From positions 306,175 through 370,174 of the forward strand of contig BGZK01000527.1 in assembly GCA_005406025.1 (NCBI GenBank): a stretch of DNA of 64,000 bases. Direction: 5' to 3'. Origin of the DNA: Eumeta japonica (lineage: Eukaryota > Arthropoda > Insecta > Lepidoptera > Psychidae). Below the pieces are notes generated by a model. That model was not told the DNA's origin, made no database searches, and saw only the letters and a program-made list of their open reading frames with translations. Each line of letters starts with the position of its first letter. The stretch's first letter is position 1. Made by a program: the position numbers and the translations under genes. Of this stretch, positions 12,000-23,074 are shown piece after piece.

Positions 12000-12175
12000 C
12001 GGATAAGCGGAATCGAAAACCGGGACCGAGACCGAAATCGAGAACAGTTGCGGATTTAGAATTGAAAGCGATAACGGAATCGGGATTGGCAGCAAGGTCT
12101 TTCCATTTAAAAGACGGAGGAACACATTCTACGTCCACGCGGGCGAAGCTGCGGGCGGAAAGCTAGTTTTTTCAA
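12000..12175 (+). repeat. Interspersed repeat family C, copy 1
   Basis: Irregular (A)CCGGGACCGAGACCGA-like units are followed by ACACATTCTACGTCCACG and GGGCGAAGCTGCGGGCGGAA. The same arrangement occurs at 35280-35560. GGCGAAGC-type tails are, from memory, frequent at the ends of lepidopteran repeats; I do not know the class. Confidence 0.6.
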
Positions 12176-12519
12176 TAAAGAATATATAGTTAGAACGCAA
12201 CACCATAATGCCTCATAAATCTCTCGCTGTGTTTCTTCTAGGAATAAACATATTTATTTGATATGATTGTAATTTATTGATCCACTGTAAGGTGCATCCT
12301 TCATCTCATTTTTATTAGCAGAGTTTAAAATTTAAGCTTTTCACGTCAACATTGCGATAGCAACGTCCAAAACCGACAGCTTAAAAGCTATCAAAGGCAC
12401 CTGAACTCTGGTTTAATTTGAGTTATATTAAAAGTTTATCTATGGGCAGAATTTGAACTCGGTACCTTCTAACTCGCTATAAATACGCAGTACTTGTTCA
12501 CACATTGAATGCTTTTATT

Positions 12520-12600
12520 ACATGGTAAAGCAACTTCAAGTATTTAGGTATTATGGTTGATGATCATCTCCATTTTTGGCGACATGTTCCCGAAGTGTTT
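12520..12600 (+). pseudogene. LINE reverse-transcriptase scrap
   Basis: A short translated block FKYLGIMVDDHLHFW (12535-12579) matches the conserved stretch after the palm domain of R1/jockey-type LINE reverse transcriptases. Only this piece is legible; what follows is decayed. Confidence 0.55.
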
Positions 12601-14589
12601 TCTGCGCATTGCCATCACTCTTGAGATTCCGTTGCATTCCAGGCTATTGTGACTTCTTATATTGAGGCGATACCCTAATAAGGGTATACAGTGACACTGA
12701 CTGTATCTCCATGTTGACCAGCCACGTCAAATGGAGTCGTTAATGTCTTTCCTTTTACTGCTCGACGTCGTTATCGACAATATCATGCAAGTTTCACGAG
12801 TTTTTAGTTGGTGCAAGGGTCACAACTATCCGCGAGCTTCCGCTATTTAAAGGTAATGGAGATGGAAAACGCGTGTGTCACTACCTAAGGTAGTAACTAC
12901 CTCTTTAAAGGCAAGCCTAAAAATAAATATAGCTGAATTCGTAGGTTATAAGAGTCGAATATTTTGTCTCTTCATTCAAAAGCAACGCACTGACCGCTTG
13001 GTCATAACCACTCATCAAATATGTAATAGTCTAAGTACAAGTTATAAACTATAAACATATAAGAGTTTGAGACGCTTTAGTGTTAGTAAGGTTCTATAGT
13101 GTTTACTACCTAGTATTACGCTTAAAATTTTGCATAGCTTCTGTGTACTGTAAAATAAATATATCGAAAGACATACACTTCAGTGACCATAGTCTAGATC
13201 AGTCACTGCTTTGATGAGAGAAAGTGTGCTTAATTAAAGAATGATACTCCTGTTTCTGTGATGGTACTGCTGATACTACTCAGCTTATGTTTTCTAGAGG
13301 TCGACTTCATAATGATCACATTAGTTGGATAATCAGAAAAACTTCCGACGGTCCTGGTGCTTGACCCTCTCGAAAGAGGACAAAGTGCTCAAGTTTCCAC
13401 TCCAAATAATTCCATAACGAGCGGGTAATCATAATTTTGAGAGTTAATGAAATCGAATACATGGCACAGTCTGAGATGTACTTCATGAAAAACACACAAT
13501 TTATTGAAAATTCAAATTACTTATATAAAATATCGTTCTATTAATAACTGTCATCTTTATATTTAAGTGCTGTCAGGATTAAAAAGGAGGACGCGATAAG
13601 TAGATTGAAGTCCTATTTTTATTTTTCATCTTCGAAAAGTTTCAGAGGGAATTTCAAGGCTGGAGTTTATTGGAAATTGCTCTTCGATTATAAATATTTT
13701 CTCTTTTTTCTAAGAAAAATGATAATAAAATTCTAGAACAAGTTATACGATTAATCATGTTGATTTAGCAGTAATAAAAAAAATAAATACCAAATTTTGT
13801 TATAACAAAAGTAATATGTTTGTCGGTATGTATTTTTTTTTATGTATGATTAGTAATAATTCGTCCATTGTACCGACCGAGGCGGGTGCCATAGTCACTA
13901 AGTTATATGGTCTGATGATGGGTTCCCAGGGAAATAGAGGGATATCTACAAATATTATAGGCACGTATAGTGTGTTTGAGCTCTTTTTTTTTGTTATTCA
14001 AGTTTTTGTGTTTGGTGATTATCATCTCATGCTGCTAAGTGGATGATGAAAGCCAAAGCAATTCTTAATGGTTAGGAGTTAAGAGATGATATTGAGATTT
14101 GTCGCCAGAAACTTCTCTTCAAGGGCTATTAGTAAAATTTACTATACATATAATTAAAATTTCTTATTATTCTAATTACATGTTTTAATTCATTTATAAT
14201 ATTTTAACGGTACAATCTTAGACGACCACATCGAAGCTCTTTACAACAACAGTAGAAACTGGATGAATTTTTTAGTGGGGGAGGGAATGAAAATGTGATC
14301 TGTACGTATTGTAGAATTTCTATACTATAAAGAATAATTTATAACTTATAAACGTGTAAGAAGAAAGAAAGAAAATACGTAAGAAGGAAGAAATAAAAAA
14401 AAAAACTCTGGAATGGTAACAATCAGACAATAAATTCGAGATCGGAATCCTGCTTTTCCACGTGCTTCATGCAAAAATTTTATTAACCATGATGTAATCC
14501 ACATGAAAAGTAGCTGAATGAATTATAAAGTTATAATAACTGAAAAATGTGAAATGAAATAACTATAATAAAAATAAAAAAATCTGAAA
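12601..14589. other. Mostly AT-rich, nothing firm
   Basis: 12660-12860 is somewhat GC-richer and may continue the LINE scrap, but no domain is legible. The 76-codon frame at 13816-14046 (+) has a hydrophobic C-terminal half and no family resemblance. Confidence 0.4.
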
Positions 14590-14780
14590 AACGGTCGACC
14601 CTGAAGGCCATCCCTAAAACTTCCCGCTGTGATAATTGTCGATTTGTTTTTGAGTTCCTTGACTATCAAAATATACTTGTCTAGAAATTTTTGAAATTTT
14701 CTTAGTGTGTACGTTTAAAAATCCGAACTACGGCTGACCTTTCAGGCCTCTCCTGAAACTGCGTGCTATTTTCAAGTCCA
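14590..14780. repeat. Two diverged direct repeats
   Basis: ACGGTCGACCCTGAAGGCCA (about 14592) and CGGCTGACCTTTCAGGCC (about 14729) start two units of similar sequence about 137 bp apart. Confidence 0.5.
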
Positions 14781-14929
14781 AAGTATTCAAACATATTGAG
14801 ATCATTAAATTATAGTACTTTCTTAAGCTCTCCTGGCACAAAAACGTAGTTATAGTACGCTTTGAGTACTTAAAATTAAAAAATCTTCATTTTAAAAGAA
14901 TTGAGAATGCGAATTTAATTGATACACAA

Positions 14930-15370
14930 TTTTATTTTATTTTTATAAAATATAATATATATAAAGTTTTTATTTTATTTTTTGGTTTTGATGTCTCTTG
15001 AACGAATTAATTGATTTTGATTGAACTAGCGACAATAAACGCAGATTTTTAAGTTTTATAAAAGAATTCAAAATATGCATTTAAATAGGTACAACATATT
15101 GGAGTATTTTGAAAAAAATACTTTTTGCGATTTTTTTCGTTCAAGCTATGTCAGGAACAAATCAATCCGTTTTGACAGACCTGGTGCTGATCGATGCGGA
15201 TCTTTATATTGTATAAAAATATTGGAAACATGCTTTTAATTAGGCACAAATTTTTGGAGTATTTTGAAAAAAATGACTTTCCACGATTTTATTCGTTCAC
15301 AATATCTCGCGAACAAATCAACTGATTTTGACTGGCCTGGCGGCGATCGACGTATATATTTTTTTTAATT
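14930..15370. repeat. Tandem repeat, about 155-bp unit, three copies
   Basis: Units near 14930, 15086 and 15241 share TTGGAGTATTTTGAAAAAAA, ATTCGTTCA and CAAATCAAyygrTTTTGAc, with a GATCGA motif towards the end. The second and third units align best. This looks like satellite-type DNA often found inside moth repeats. Confidence 0.6.
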
Positions 15371-15837
15371 TAAAGAGCTAATTAGTTTTCGGAAGCGATC
15401 GGTAAACCCGTTTAAAAGTTATTCCAAATAAACCTCAAAAATTTTTTTCGTATATTTTTTAATTTTTTAAAATTTATGTATTCGAATCAGTTAAAATTTT
15501 CAGGAAATCTAAGTTTGATAGAATTTTTTGGAAAGCCAAAGTTTGGTTCTAATCAGTCAAGCTGTTCAAAAGTTATAGATACATACACCCAATTCACATG
15601 CACGCAAGCAATACACGTGCCATCAAACGTGAGCTTCCTTAGGACCTCAAAACATCAAGCTCTGATGAAAACTTGATTTTCGAAAAACAGGGTAAAATAA
15701 ATAATTTCCCTATTTTCGAAAACTTTCAACTTTCTTTGCAGAAATAATAAAAAACTGCGTTCAAAAGACTTCCAAAACAACCAATTAGTTGTTTTTGTAG
15801 ATGCTTCAGCTAAAGCAAGGTAAAATACGTATAATTA
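15371..15837. other. AT-rich flank of the LTR element
   Basis: No gene recognised; a 66-codon frame at 15476-15676 (+) has no family features. The last five bases, aatta, may be the left half of the retrotransposon target duplication. Confidence 0.4.
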
Positions 15838-16440
15838 TGTAACGGCGATTTCGGCTATCGCTGCAAGCCCGTAACCCCGGATTGCCTCTTCACGATGCGC
15901 ACGCTTCTTTCTGGTCGGCGGACTTTCGCGTGGCGGCGTGGTCAATATGGACAGCGTTTTCTTTCAGACTTTATTAAGCCGAGCTTCACAAGATGACGGT
16001 TGGTTAATGTGTCGGATGCACCACCCCACTGCTGGGTGGTGCATCCGTTGCACATGTGAGCATACATTTTTATTGGGGAGGCGTGGCCATGCACTTAATT
16101 CACATATGCATTGTCAAACATGCATTGCGCCACTAGCGCCTGAGACACCGATTAGCGGCCGTACCGTAATGACGACCGCTTTCAGCCTATCATTGGTCCT
16201 CCCACCAAGGCACAATTTCGTATGCAACTCACACGCATTACATTTCAAATATTCAATTAATCAATACAAAATTCTAAAAAACAAACAAATTTTCCTTAAA
16301 AACTAGTCCCTACCCGGTAATTAAAAACTATGCAAAATTCTTTAATATAAACACACACAAATATAAAACACTTCTATAATAATTTCTATAAGAGATAATG
16401 CAATTTTAAATTTATATCAATTGCGCGGCTGTCCGTAACA
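15838..16440 (-). repeat. 3' LTR of the BEL/Pao element
   Basis: 603 bp, bounded TG...CA. It aligns end to end with 22434-23069 but is 33 bp shorter because of many scattered small deletions. It contains a 14-bp-arm hairpin at 16013-16047. Confidence 0.93.
16013..16047. repeat. Hairpin within the LTR
   Basis: CGGATGCACCACCC and GGGTGGTGCATCCG are perfect reverse complements around CACTGCT. The other LTR keeps the hairpin with a longer loop at 22622-22663. Confidence 0.85.
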
Positions 16441-16449
16441 TTCCCCCTC
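16441..16449 (-). other. Polypurine tract
   Basis: The coding strand reads GAGGGGGAA directly next to the 3' LTR, the expected position and composition for priming plus-strand DNA synthesis. Confidence 0.75.
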
Positions 16450-16467
16450 GGTGCGCAGCACTACACT

Positions 16468-17536
16468 TCAGGACACGGAACAGCCGTCGCTCCAGCTGAC
16501 ACCAGCACGACGATCTTCGAAGTGGGACGCCGCAGAACGCCACCAGTCGTCTCGACGTCCACCACACGAACTTATTGTCAGGACCCGGGTAGGTCTTCTT
16601 AATTCTGCCTCGAGGCCACGAGTATCGAGTGATGATGAGTCGACGATCAGCACGATGTCGCCCCGGCCGGCGCGCGGCATATAGGGTCGCCATACCGGCG
16701 GGGCACCAGAGTCGGTAAGTATTCTCTCAACCACCTCTGCCAGAAGTGATCGGCGAGGCGCTGACACGTGCCAGTTTGCAGGCCCGAGAGCACGTTGTCG
16801 TCGGGTCGAGCGGCAGCGCCGGAGCGCCCGATCAGGAAGTGGTTAGGCGTGAGGCCCTCGGCCTCGGCAGGTTCGATGTCCACCTCCGTCAACGGTCTGG
16901 AGTTGACAATGTGCTCGGCTTCTAGTAGTGGAGAACTTCTTCGCGAGGGCTCTCTCTCAATGTAGCGGCCAACGCGGTTTGATAGATCGCACCAACGCTC
17001 CCAGGCGCCACCCATGTTCCGCCGGGAGGTATGAACTTCCGTTATGGTGCGGACGTCCTCTTTCTTCATCTCTCGTGCCTCTTGTATGTTCATCAGTTCT
17101 TTGTTCGCGCCGACGAAATTCGTGCCGTTGTCCGAATACATCACTCGGAGTTCCTCTTCGAGCGATGAATCGACGCAAAGCCAGTATCATGAGTCTGATG
17201 ACAAAGACTCCGCCAGTTCAATGTGTATGGCGTGTGTTGTCAGGCATGTGAATAGCGCCCCGTATCTCTTTTCGTGTCTGCGGCCTATCGTCACACCTCA
17301 TAGGCCCTGAAATAATCGACCCCGTACACGTGAAGGGGGTTGGTGATGACGTAGGTTCGAAACCTCCGCAGACGGCATTTTCGGCAGACTTCGTTAATTC
17401 TACCACCATTGACATTCGTGGGCGATTTTCCGTAGTTTCGATCGCAACGACGTGATATAATATTTCTGCCAATTTCGTTCATCACGGTGTTGTGGTTTCC
17501 GTGATTGAACCTTTCATGGTAGTGTTTCATGATCAA
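16468..17536 (-). pseudogene. BEL/Pao integrase and C-terminal domain, frameshifted
   Basis: The end of pol, spread over several frames. At 17291-17536 lies an H2C2 zinc-binding region (HYHERFNH, later CRKC), then VYGVDYF with the first catalytic Asp at about 17316. A new frame at 16957-17190 carries ALRRFIARRGTPSD. Another at 16647-17144 has MYSDNGTNFVGA (second Asp, about 17131) and GGAWERW (catalytic Glu, about 16999). It continues into the chromodomain-like C-terminal region with LEAEHIVNSRPL, LTPNHFLIG and FWQRWLREYLPTL. GDIVLIVDSS and TYPGPDNKFVW lie in two further frames (16412-16767). Integrase joins retrotransposon cDNA to host DNA; the catalytic triad is visible, but the frame breaks rule out a working enzyme. 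Confidence 0.9.
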
Positions 17537-17894
17537 TTTGCGATCGAACTATCGCCACTGAGCACAGCAAGGATTAAAAACGACACATCTTTAGCGGCCT
17601 TTATTCTTCCTTTCAGACGAAGAACGCCGTTTTCATCAATTTCCATAGCAAACTTTCGTAGACGGCTTCTTCGTGTGACCGCTTTGCCTTCTCGTAAGTG
17701 TGTCGTTTCTTTTCAAAACATTTTGCGCCTCGAGTAAAGTAACGTTTCGGCCCGAATGTAATCGCAATTCAAACTCAAAGGTGCCGATCGTTCTCTTCAA
17801 GTCTTCTTTGTCTTTCTGGGCTGGTGTATGCGCCTTCTTTGCTTATGCTTCCACGTTGGGTCTGAACTCGTTTTAGTTGCCGTCCTCTTATGTT

Positions 17895-18570
17895 TCAATG
17901 CATTAACTTTCGTTTGACCCGAAACAAATCAATAGCTTGCAGTACTCTGGCCGTACTGCGGAGTAATCGGGTCCAACTCGAGAATCGGCTCACGTTTGGT
18001 ACGACTTGCGAGTCTTCTTTATTGACCAGTGTCAACGTCGTACATGATCTCTCCTCCCCGTCGGTGTTCGTTTCAACAGTTTCCTGCGGCCATTCGTCTT
18101 CGCTTTGCGCAGCAGGAATCGGGTCCGAACCATCGGCGCGTTTCATCAAAGTGGTAAGGGTCTCGTCGCGTCATCAGCGACGTTCAATTTCGTAGGCACC
18201 CACCTCCAACATTTCACCGTCGTGTTCCTCCAATTCGGCCAGGCGATGAGCGACAAATGGTTTGAACGACCGTGGGTCGGAGCGGATCCAAGATAGAACT
18301 GTGCGAGAATCAGTCCAAAATATATTTGCGGGTCACATTCAATTCGATTTCAGTTAGTATCGACGAAGCCAATCGAGCGCCTAACAGCGCGTTTGCAATT
18401 CGAGCCGAGGGATCGATATGACTTTCAGGGAGCGACGCGAGCTTTTCCTGCTATAGCGAACTGCGCTTTCGTGTTCGCTCAAATTACCGCCAATACACGG
18501 CCGCAGCGTACGACTTTTCGCTCGCGTCGACGAACAATGTAGCTCCCTCGGTGTGGCCGGGCGATATGCA
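17895..18570 (-). pseudogene. BEL/Pao RNase H domain, frameshifted
   Basis: The minus strand gives the RNase H landmarks in order. TLFVDASEKSYAAAVYW (about 18500-18545) holds the first catalytic Asp. A degraded IPRLELQ block follows near 18400. [20 protein letters not shown] (about 18265-18323) carries the last Asp region and runs on through [14 protein letters not shown] to a stop near 18178. The stretch around 17900-18150 is poorly conserved and mostly out of frame. RNase H removes the RNA strand during reverse transcription. Confidence 0.85.
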
Positions 18571-18599
18571 TCGAGGTATTCTGATCGATGCCAGCTTCT

Positions 18600-19670
18600 T
18601 TATGTCGTTCACCCATTTAGCCACTTATGCATCGGCTTCTATTGTTTCGTCCCAGTCGATCCCTGATCTCCATATGTCCTGGAGCATGCATTTGCCCGTG
18701 ATGAGGACGGGCGAGGCTAGACCGGTGAATGGCGGACATGACTGCACTCGTGACTTGTCGTTTTGTTGGTGGAAGCGATGTTTCCAATACTTCAGTAGGC
18801 GTGTTCCGCAGGCCGAGATTGAAACCCAGGGCGTCATTATTGATGTCCCACCAGGCCGAGGGTTTTTTCATTCGTGTGTCGCCCCGAGTTGTACATTGTC
18901 GTCATTTCGCGTGTCGGGCATTTCATTCAAGACTTCAATTTCGTTACTCGCCCAACCGCAACTCGAAGGCTGCCTTTCGATGAATCTCGTAAACTTGTTT
19001 CGAAACACGCCTCTCTATACTGTTAAAACTTTTCAAAGTCATCAACATAGTGATCTAATCGTATCGCTTTGCACGCCTCCGGGTACTCAAGTTCAAATTC
19101 TGAGGCGTTGCGATTTTGATGTAGATCGCAGTACAAGCGATGAGGCGGCGCCGAAAATCAGTGACGTCATTCGGTACTCTTGTGGATTTTCGTATGTTAT
19201 TTCGCCATCGTGAGCTGTCTTCCTTCTCTGATCCAACCCGCAGGAACATTTCCTTGATGTCGGCTGACACGCTACGCCTGTCTGAATCGGACGAGTACAC
19301 CCAATAGTGATCTTATTAAATCGGGCCCGTGAGCAATGCATCGTTCAGACACGTTGCCTGTACGGGCGCCGCATCAAAGACAAGGCGGATTCTTCTTCTG
19401 CGGATGCGTGACGGCGAAATGGCGGTACCACAAGCGTTCGGATGTAGATTGATTCGGCGCTGGCTCTGCGTACCCATTTTTAGATTATTGATCTGTTCAC
19501 AATATTCACGTTTCAAATTATCATTCTTTGACCTTTCCATGCTGCGCAGACGTCGCATCGCTGTGTCATAACTTTCAGGCATCGTTTCGTTGTCCGACTT
19601 CCACAATAGGCATGTTTCGAACTGACCGCTCGGTAATCTTACACTATTGCTATCTAGCAACACGAGCGCC
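18600..19670 (-). pseudogene. BEL/Pao reverse transcriptase and A17-type region, frameshifted
   Basis: The RT N-terminal blocks are at 19316-19663: LPSGQFETCLLWK, MPESYDTAMRRLRS and IRLVFDAA...LNDALLTGP. The middle palm follows in frames at 19055-19341: ADIKEMFLRVG, then EYRMTSLIFGAASS (which slides to another frame at CTAIYIK). The catalytic box YVDD is encoded at 19038-19049. Downstream, 18617-18871 and 18625-18837 give PTKRQVTSAVMS and LASPVLITGKCMLQDIWRSG, the connection (Pao A17-type) region. At least four frame changes break the domain, although most conserved residues survive. Confidence 0.9.
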
Positions 19671-20120
19671 CTTCTGGATCGTGGCTCGGTTTACGCGGAG
19701 CCACGCCGAGGGATTCAATTTCGAAATGCCGTTTAACGATATCAGTTCAATGTCGGAAGCGTCGGACGGTCGCAAGTGATGGACGGTATTTATCGGTCGT
19801 GATAAACTGGAGCAGCATCCATGTAACACCCAGCCCAGTTGAGTCAAGGAGGCGGCAGGCTGGTTTGCGCGACCACTTTAATTTGTCGCGACACAATTAA
19901 GCCCCAATTATCCTGACCGATCAAGATGCACGGTGGCAGCGTCATAGATCAAATTTTCAGCGATATCTGTCAAGTGCGAGCAGGTTGCGACGGTGGCGCG
20001 TCTACGCGTTGCGGAGCTAGCTTCAGGTTTCTGATGGTCTGAGCTGTCATGAGTTTCAAGTTTCGAGAAAACAAGCCTTTGATTTTAACTCGAATGACCC
20101 GCGATTTTTCATCGGTTATC

Positions 20121-20306
20121 TCATTGCCACCGACACTCGAGACGCGTAACGTTTCGCGGCGTCCTTTCGCCGATTCGATTCGCCACCTGCTCATCGATTA
20201 AGGTGACCGTGGAGCCTTCGTCAAGGAGTGCGTGGACCTTCATCGAACCTTCGGGGCCATACAGCTCGACCGGAACAATTTTCGTATGCGCGCATTGTAT
20301 TAACAT
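20121..20306 (-). pseudogene. BEL/Pao retropepsin-like protease fragment
   Basis: A 61-codon open piece contains HALLDEGSTVTLIDEQVANR, which matches the active-site loop of BEL/Pao aspartic proteases; there the usual D-T/S-G appears as D-E-G-S. It lies between the gag zinc knuckles and the RT, the normal order. The following piece (19970-20194) continues in another frame (RVSSVGGNEI). Expected role: cutting the Gag-Pol polyprotein. Confidence 0.8.
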
Positions 20307-20399
20307 TGTTTACAGATACCGCTGTGTGCTCGGTGACGACGGCTGTCGTCTGGCGCTCCCCTCATGACCCCTATCGTGGTCCGCTCTGGTGGAGTAGCC

Positions 20400-22000
20400 T
20401 ATGATGTCCGCTCCCGACATATCTTACAGGGCTTCTTGCGTGGCGGTATGTGGTGACGGCCCCTCAGGCATCGGAAACACATGCGAGCCTTTTCGGGCGT
20501 CCCATTTTTCGCTCATATTCAACTTACAAATTCGCCGCAGTCGGGTAAGCCGTGTTCGTTGTTACAGAGCGGACATATCATTTTCACATTTATTGTTGAC
20601 CGATTTGATGGCTGGAAGGCGGTGTGGAATTCGAGTTGTTGTCATCGTACTTCATAGTGTTGATCGTGTTTGTTCTTCGCGGGCGTCGTTCCGGTGTAGG
20701 CCTCGAATTTCTACCGCCGCCTTCTATCGGCATGGAGGCGCTGCACTGGTCGGCTATCTTATTCAAAAAGTCGACAACATCACAAGTTCGGGCTCGTCGC
20801 TGTTCTGAGAGTCCTTATATTCGCACCATTTGAATTTCAAGATGTCATTGAATTTGTCAACTATCTCATCGGTCATTTCGGGGCGGACAGGTAGCTCAAT
20901 TTATTCAACGTGCGTATGGCCGCAACACAATTATTTACTTTATTGGCGAACGAGCTGATGTTGCCCATTCCACCGTTCATCGGCGTCATACGTCTCAATT
21001 TATTTAGCTCCTGTTTGATTATGGCGTCAGGTCGCTCGAACCTGCGCTCGAGCACTCGCATAATTTGTAGCGGATCCGTTTCAGTATAGATCAAGGCTTC
21101 ACAAGTTTCACGCGCTTCGCCACTGAGCGCTTTGCGGATCCGTGCTACGTTTTGAACATTGCTGAATAGTCCCGACGTGTCATTGTATACCGATCGAAAT
21201 GCGATCCATTCGCTAACATTTCCACAGAAACTCGGCAGATCTGCCAGAGTTTTAGACGGCTCGTTCACAATTTTCGATGTTTCTTTGCTAGCAGTCCTGA
21301 TCGCGAGTACGATCGCATCGGCCAATGTGGATTCGCTCATATTCGAGTCGGTATTACGAGGGGATGCACTATTAATTTCGCTGCATGCCGTCGGTGGCGG
21401 TGGTGGCGCTGTCGTCGGACTCGATTCGGGCACGGGCTCAATGTCGCCCAACGTAACGGTCCGTTTCTCAAGTTTATCCGTTTTGGATAAATGGGACGCG
21501 TTATCACAATCAATCAAATCGCCCGAATCCTGTTCGTCCGCTTCCAGGCGTAGCAACAACATTTTTGTACGCGCGACCGCGGCACGTGCAGCTATCCTTT
21601 CACTTTCTAATTGCTCAAATTCTAATTGAGCCAATAACGCGGCGTGCTTCTTCTGTCGCGCCGTGTTCACATTTCTGTTCGAATCGTCAATGTTCAACTG
21701 ATGCAGGACTTCGGTTTCGCATATTTGCCGCTAGAGGGCCAAGTGTTGCATCGGATGCGCCGGCTGCATTCGGAGCGTCGACTCGGTCGGATCTCGTATC
21801 CGCATGCAAGTCACAAACTTCCTCGTCGATCCTCCTGCCCAGGCGAACTTCCGCTCAAGTTTTCATTCGTACCGTGGTCCCACGTGCGTCGACGACGTGC
21901 CCGTTTCTGACGACCGGCTTGTCGGCGCACCCATTGACGTTTCTGTCTCTTGCTCGGCTGTGTTCATTTTGCGCGCTCTTGTAACACGCTTGCTGTCCAT
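20400..22000 (-). pseudogene. BEL/Pao gag, frameshifted
   Basis: The likely start is the ATG at 22000 (MDSKRVTRARK), which reads 45 codons before a frame break at 21863. The main body is open at 20873-21697: a Glu/Leu/Ala-rich coiled-coil-like segment (QLEFEQLESERIAARAAVAR) and then the Gag core with LPSFCGNVSEWIAFRSVY, LSGEARETCEALIY and VLERRFERPD. Further frame breaks precede two zinc knuckles near 20420-20580: one CPLCNNEHGLPDC (Cx2Cx3Hx4C), the other starting CFRCLRGRHH. Gag forms the particle and its knuckles bind RNA. It cannot be made intact from this copy. Confidence 0.9.
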
Positions 22001-22412
22001 CTTCAAGTTCAATTCTTCGATCTTCAATCCCTAACGGTCCCTAACAGCTCGTACGAGGTCCCCGAGACGAGGATATGCTCAATACGAGGATGGAAAACGG
22101 AAGGGTAGGTGGCCCGCCTGACAGTGGACATGCACAGAGTCAGGGTGCGCAATAGAGCTTCGGTGGGAGCGACCGTCGCCAGGCGTGCCTACAGTCCGGC
22201 CCCTATCTGTGCATGCGTATCGACGCGACAGGTTATTCGGCGCCGAGATCGCACTCGGCAACCGGTGACCACGCCTCAACTAGTCACCCGCGCTCGAAAG
22301 CGTTAAACAGTGAGATGTCGTTAACACCGCTAGGTGACCCTCTCACTGTCCGAAGCGTGCACACGGAAAAAAAATCCGAAGCAACGACTTACTCGTAAAA
22401 TTTGTTCAGGAT
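22001..22412 (-). other. 5' untranslated leader of the BEL/Pao element
   Basis: A GC-rich stretch between the primer-binding site and the presumed gag start. Frames here on both strands are short and match nothing. Confidence 0.6.
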
Positions 22413-22431
22413 AATCCGGCTCGAAGGACCA
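22413..22431 (-). other. Primer-binding site, tRNA-Tyr type
   Basis: Two bases inside the 5' LTR the coding strand reads TGGTCCTTCGAGCCGGATT. This is complementary to the 3' end of insect tRNA-Tyr as I remember it, with CCA included. It marks the start of minus-strand cDNA synthesis. Confidence 0.8.
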
Positions 22432-22433
22432 GC

Positions 22434-23069
22434 TGTAACGGCGATTTCGGCTATCGCCGCGTAAGCCCGCACCCCGGATTGCCTCTTCACGATGCGCACG
22501 CTTCTTTCTATGGTCGGCGGATTTCTTGCAGTGCGGCGTGGTCAATAATGGACAGCGTTTTCTTTCTTTCAGACTTTATTAAGCCGAGCTTCACAAGATG
22601 ACGGTTGGTTAGCAACTGTGTCGGATGCACCACTCCCACTGCATTTTATGGGTGGTGCATCCGTTGCACATGTGAGTTGCATACATTTTAATTTGGGGAG
22701 TGGCCATGCACTTAATTCACATATGCATTGTCAACATGCATTGGCGCCACTAGCGCCTGAGACACCGATTAGCGGCCGTACCGTAATGACGACCGCTTTC
22801 AAGGCCTATGATTGGTCCTCCCACCAAGGCACAATTTCGTATGCAACTCACACGCACATTACATTTCAAATATTCAATTAATCAATACAAAATTTAATAA
22901 AACAAACAAATATTTTCCTTAAAACTAGTCCCTACCGGTAATTAAAAACTATGCAGAAAAATTCTTTAATATAAAACACACACAAATATAAAACACTTAT
23001 TACAAAATAATTTCATATAAGACATAATGCAATTTTAAATTTATATCAATTGCACGGCTGTCCGTAACA
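22434..23069 (-). repeat. 5' LTR of the BEL/Pao element
   Basis: 636 bp, bounded TG...CA, the longer of the two LTRs. It would carry the promoter for the minus-strand transcript. Confidence 0.93.
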
Positions 23070-23074
23070 ATTTA

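Larger units (their letters stand above)
15838..23069 (-). mobile_element. BEL/Pao LTR retrotransposon, full-length but broken
   Basis: A 7.2-kb element reads on the minus strand: LTR, primer site, gag, protease, reverse transcriptase, RNase H, integrase, polypurine tract, LTR. The LTRs begin TGTTACGG and end CGTTACA on the coding strand. The flanking pentamers aatta (15833-15837) and attta (23070-23074) agree at 4 of 5, in line with the 4-6 bp duplications of BEL/Pao. The element is clearly GC-richer than its surroundings. Coding capacity is lost through many frameshifts, whereas in-frame stops inside conserved blocks are few. The domain order and the Cx2Cx3Hx4C knuckle identify BEL/Pao rather than Ty3 or Copia. 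Confidence 0.95.

Noticed and set aside
16451..22306. Many plus-strand open frames of 60-220 codons, including 18551-19213
   Set aside because: They are antisense to the BEL/Pao gag-pol. The minus-strand translations carry the recognised motifs, and GC-rich coding DNA opens frames on the other strand.
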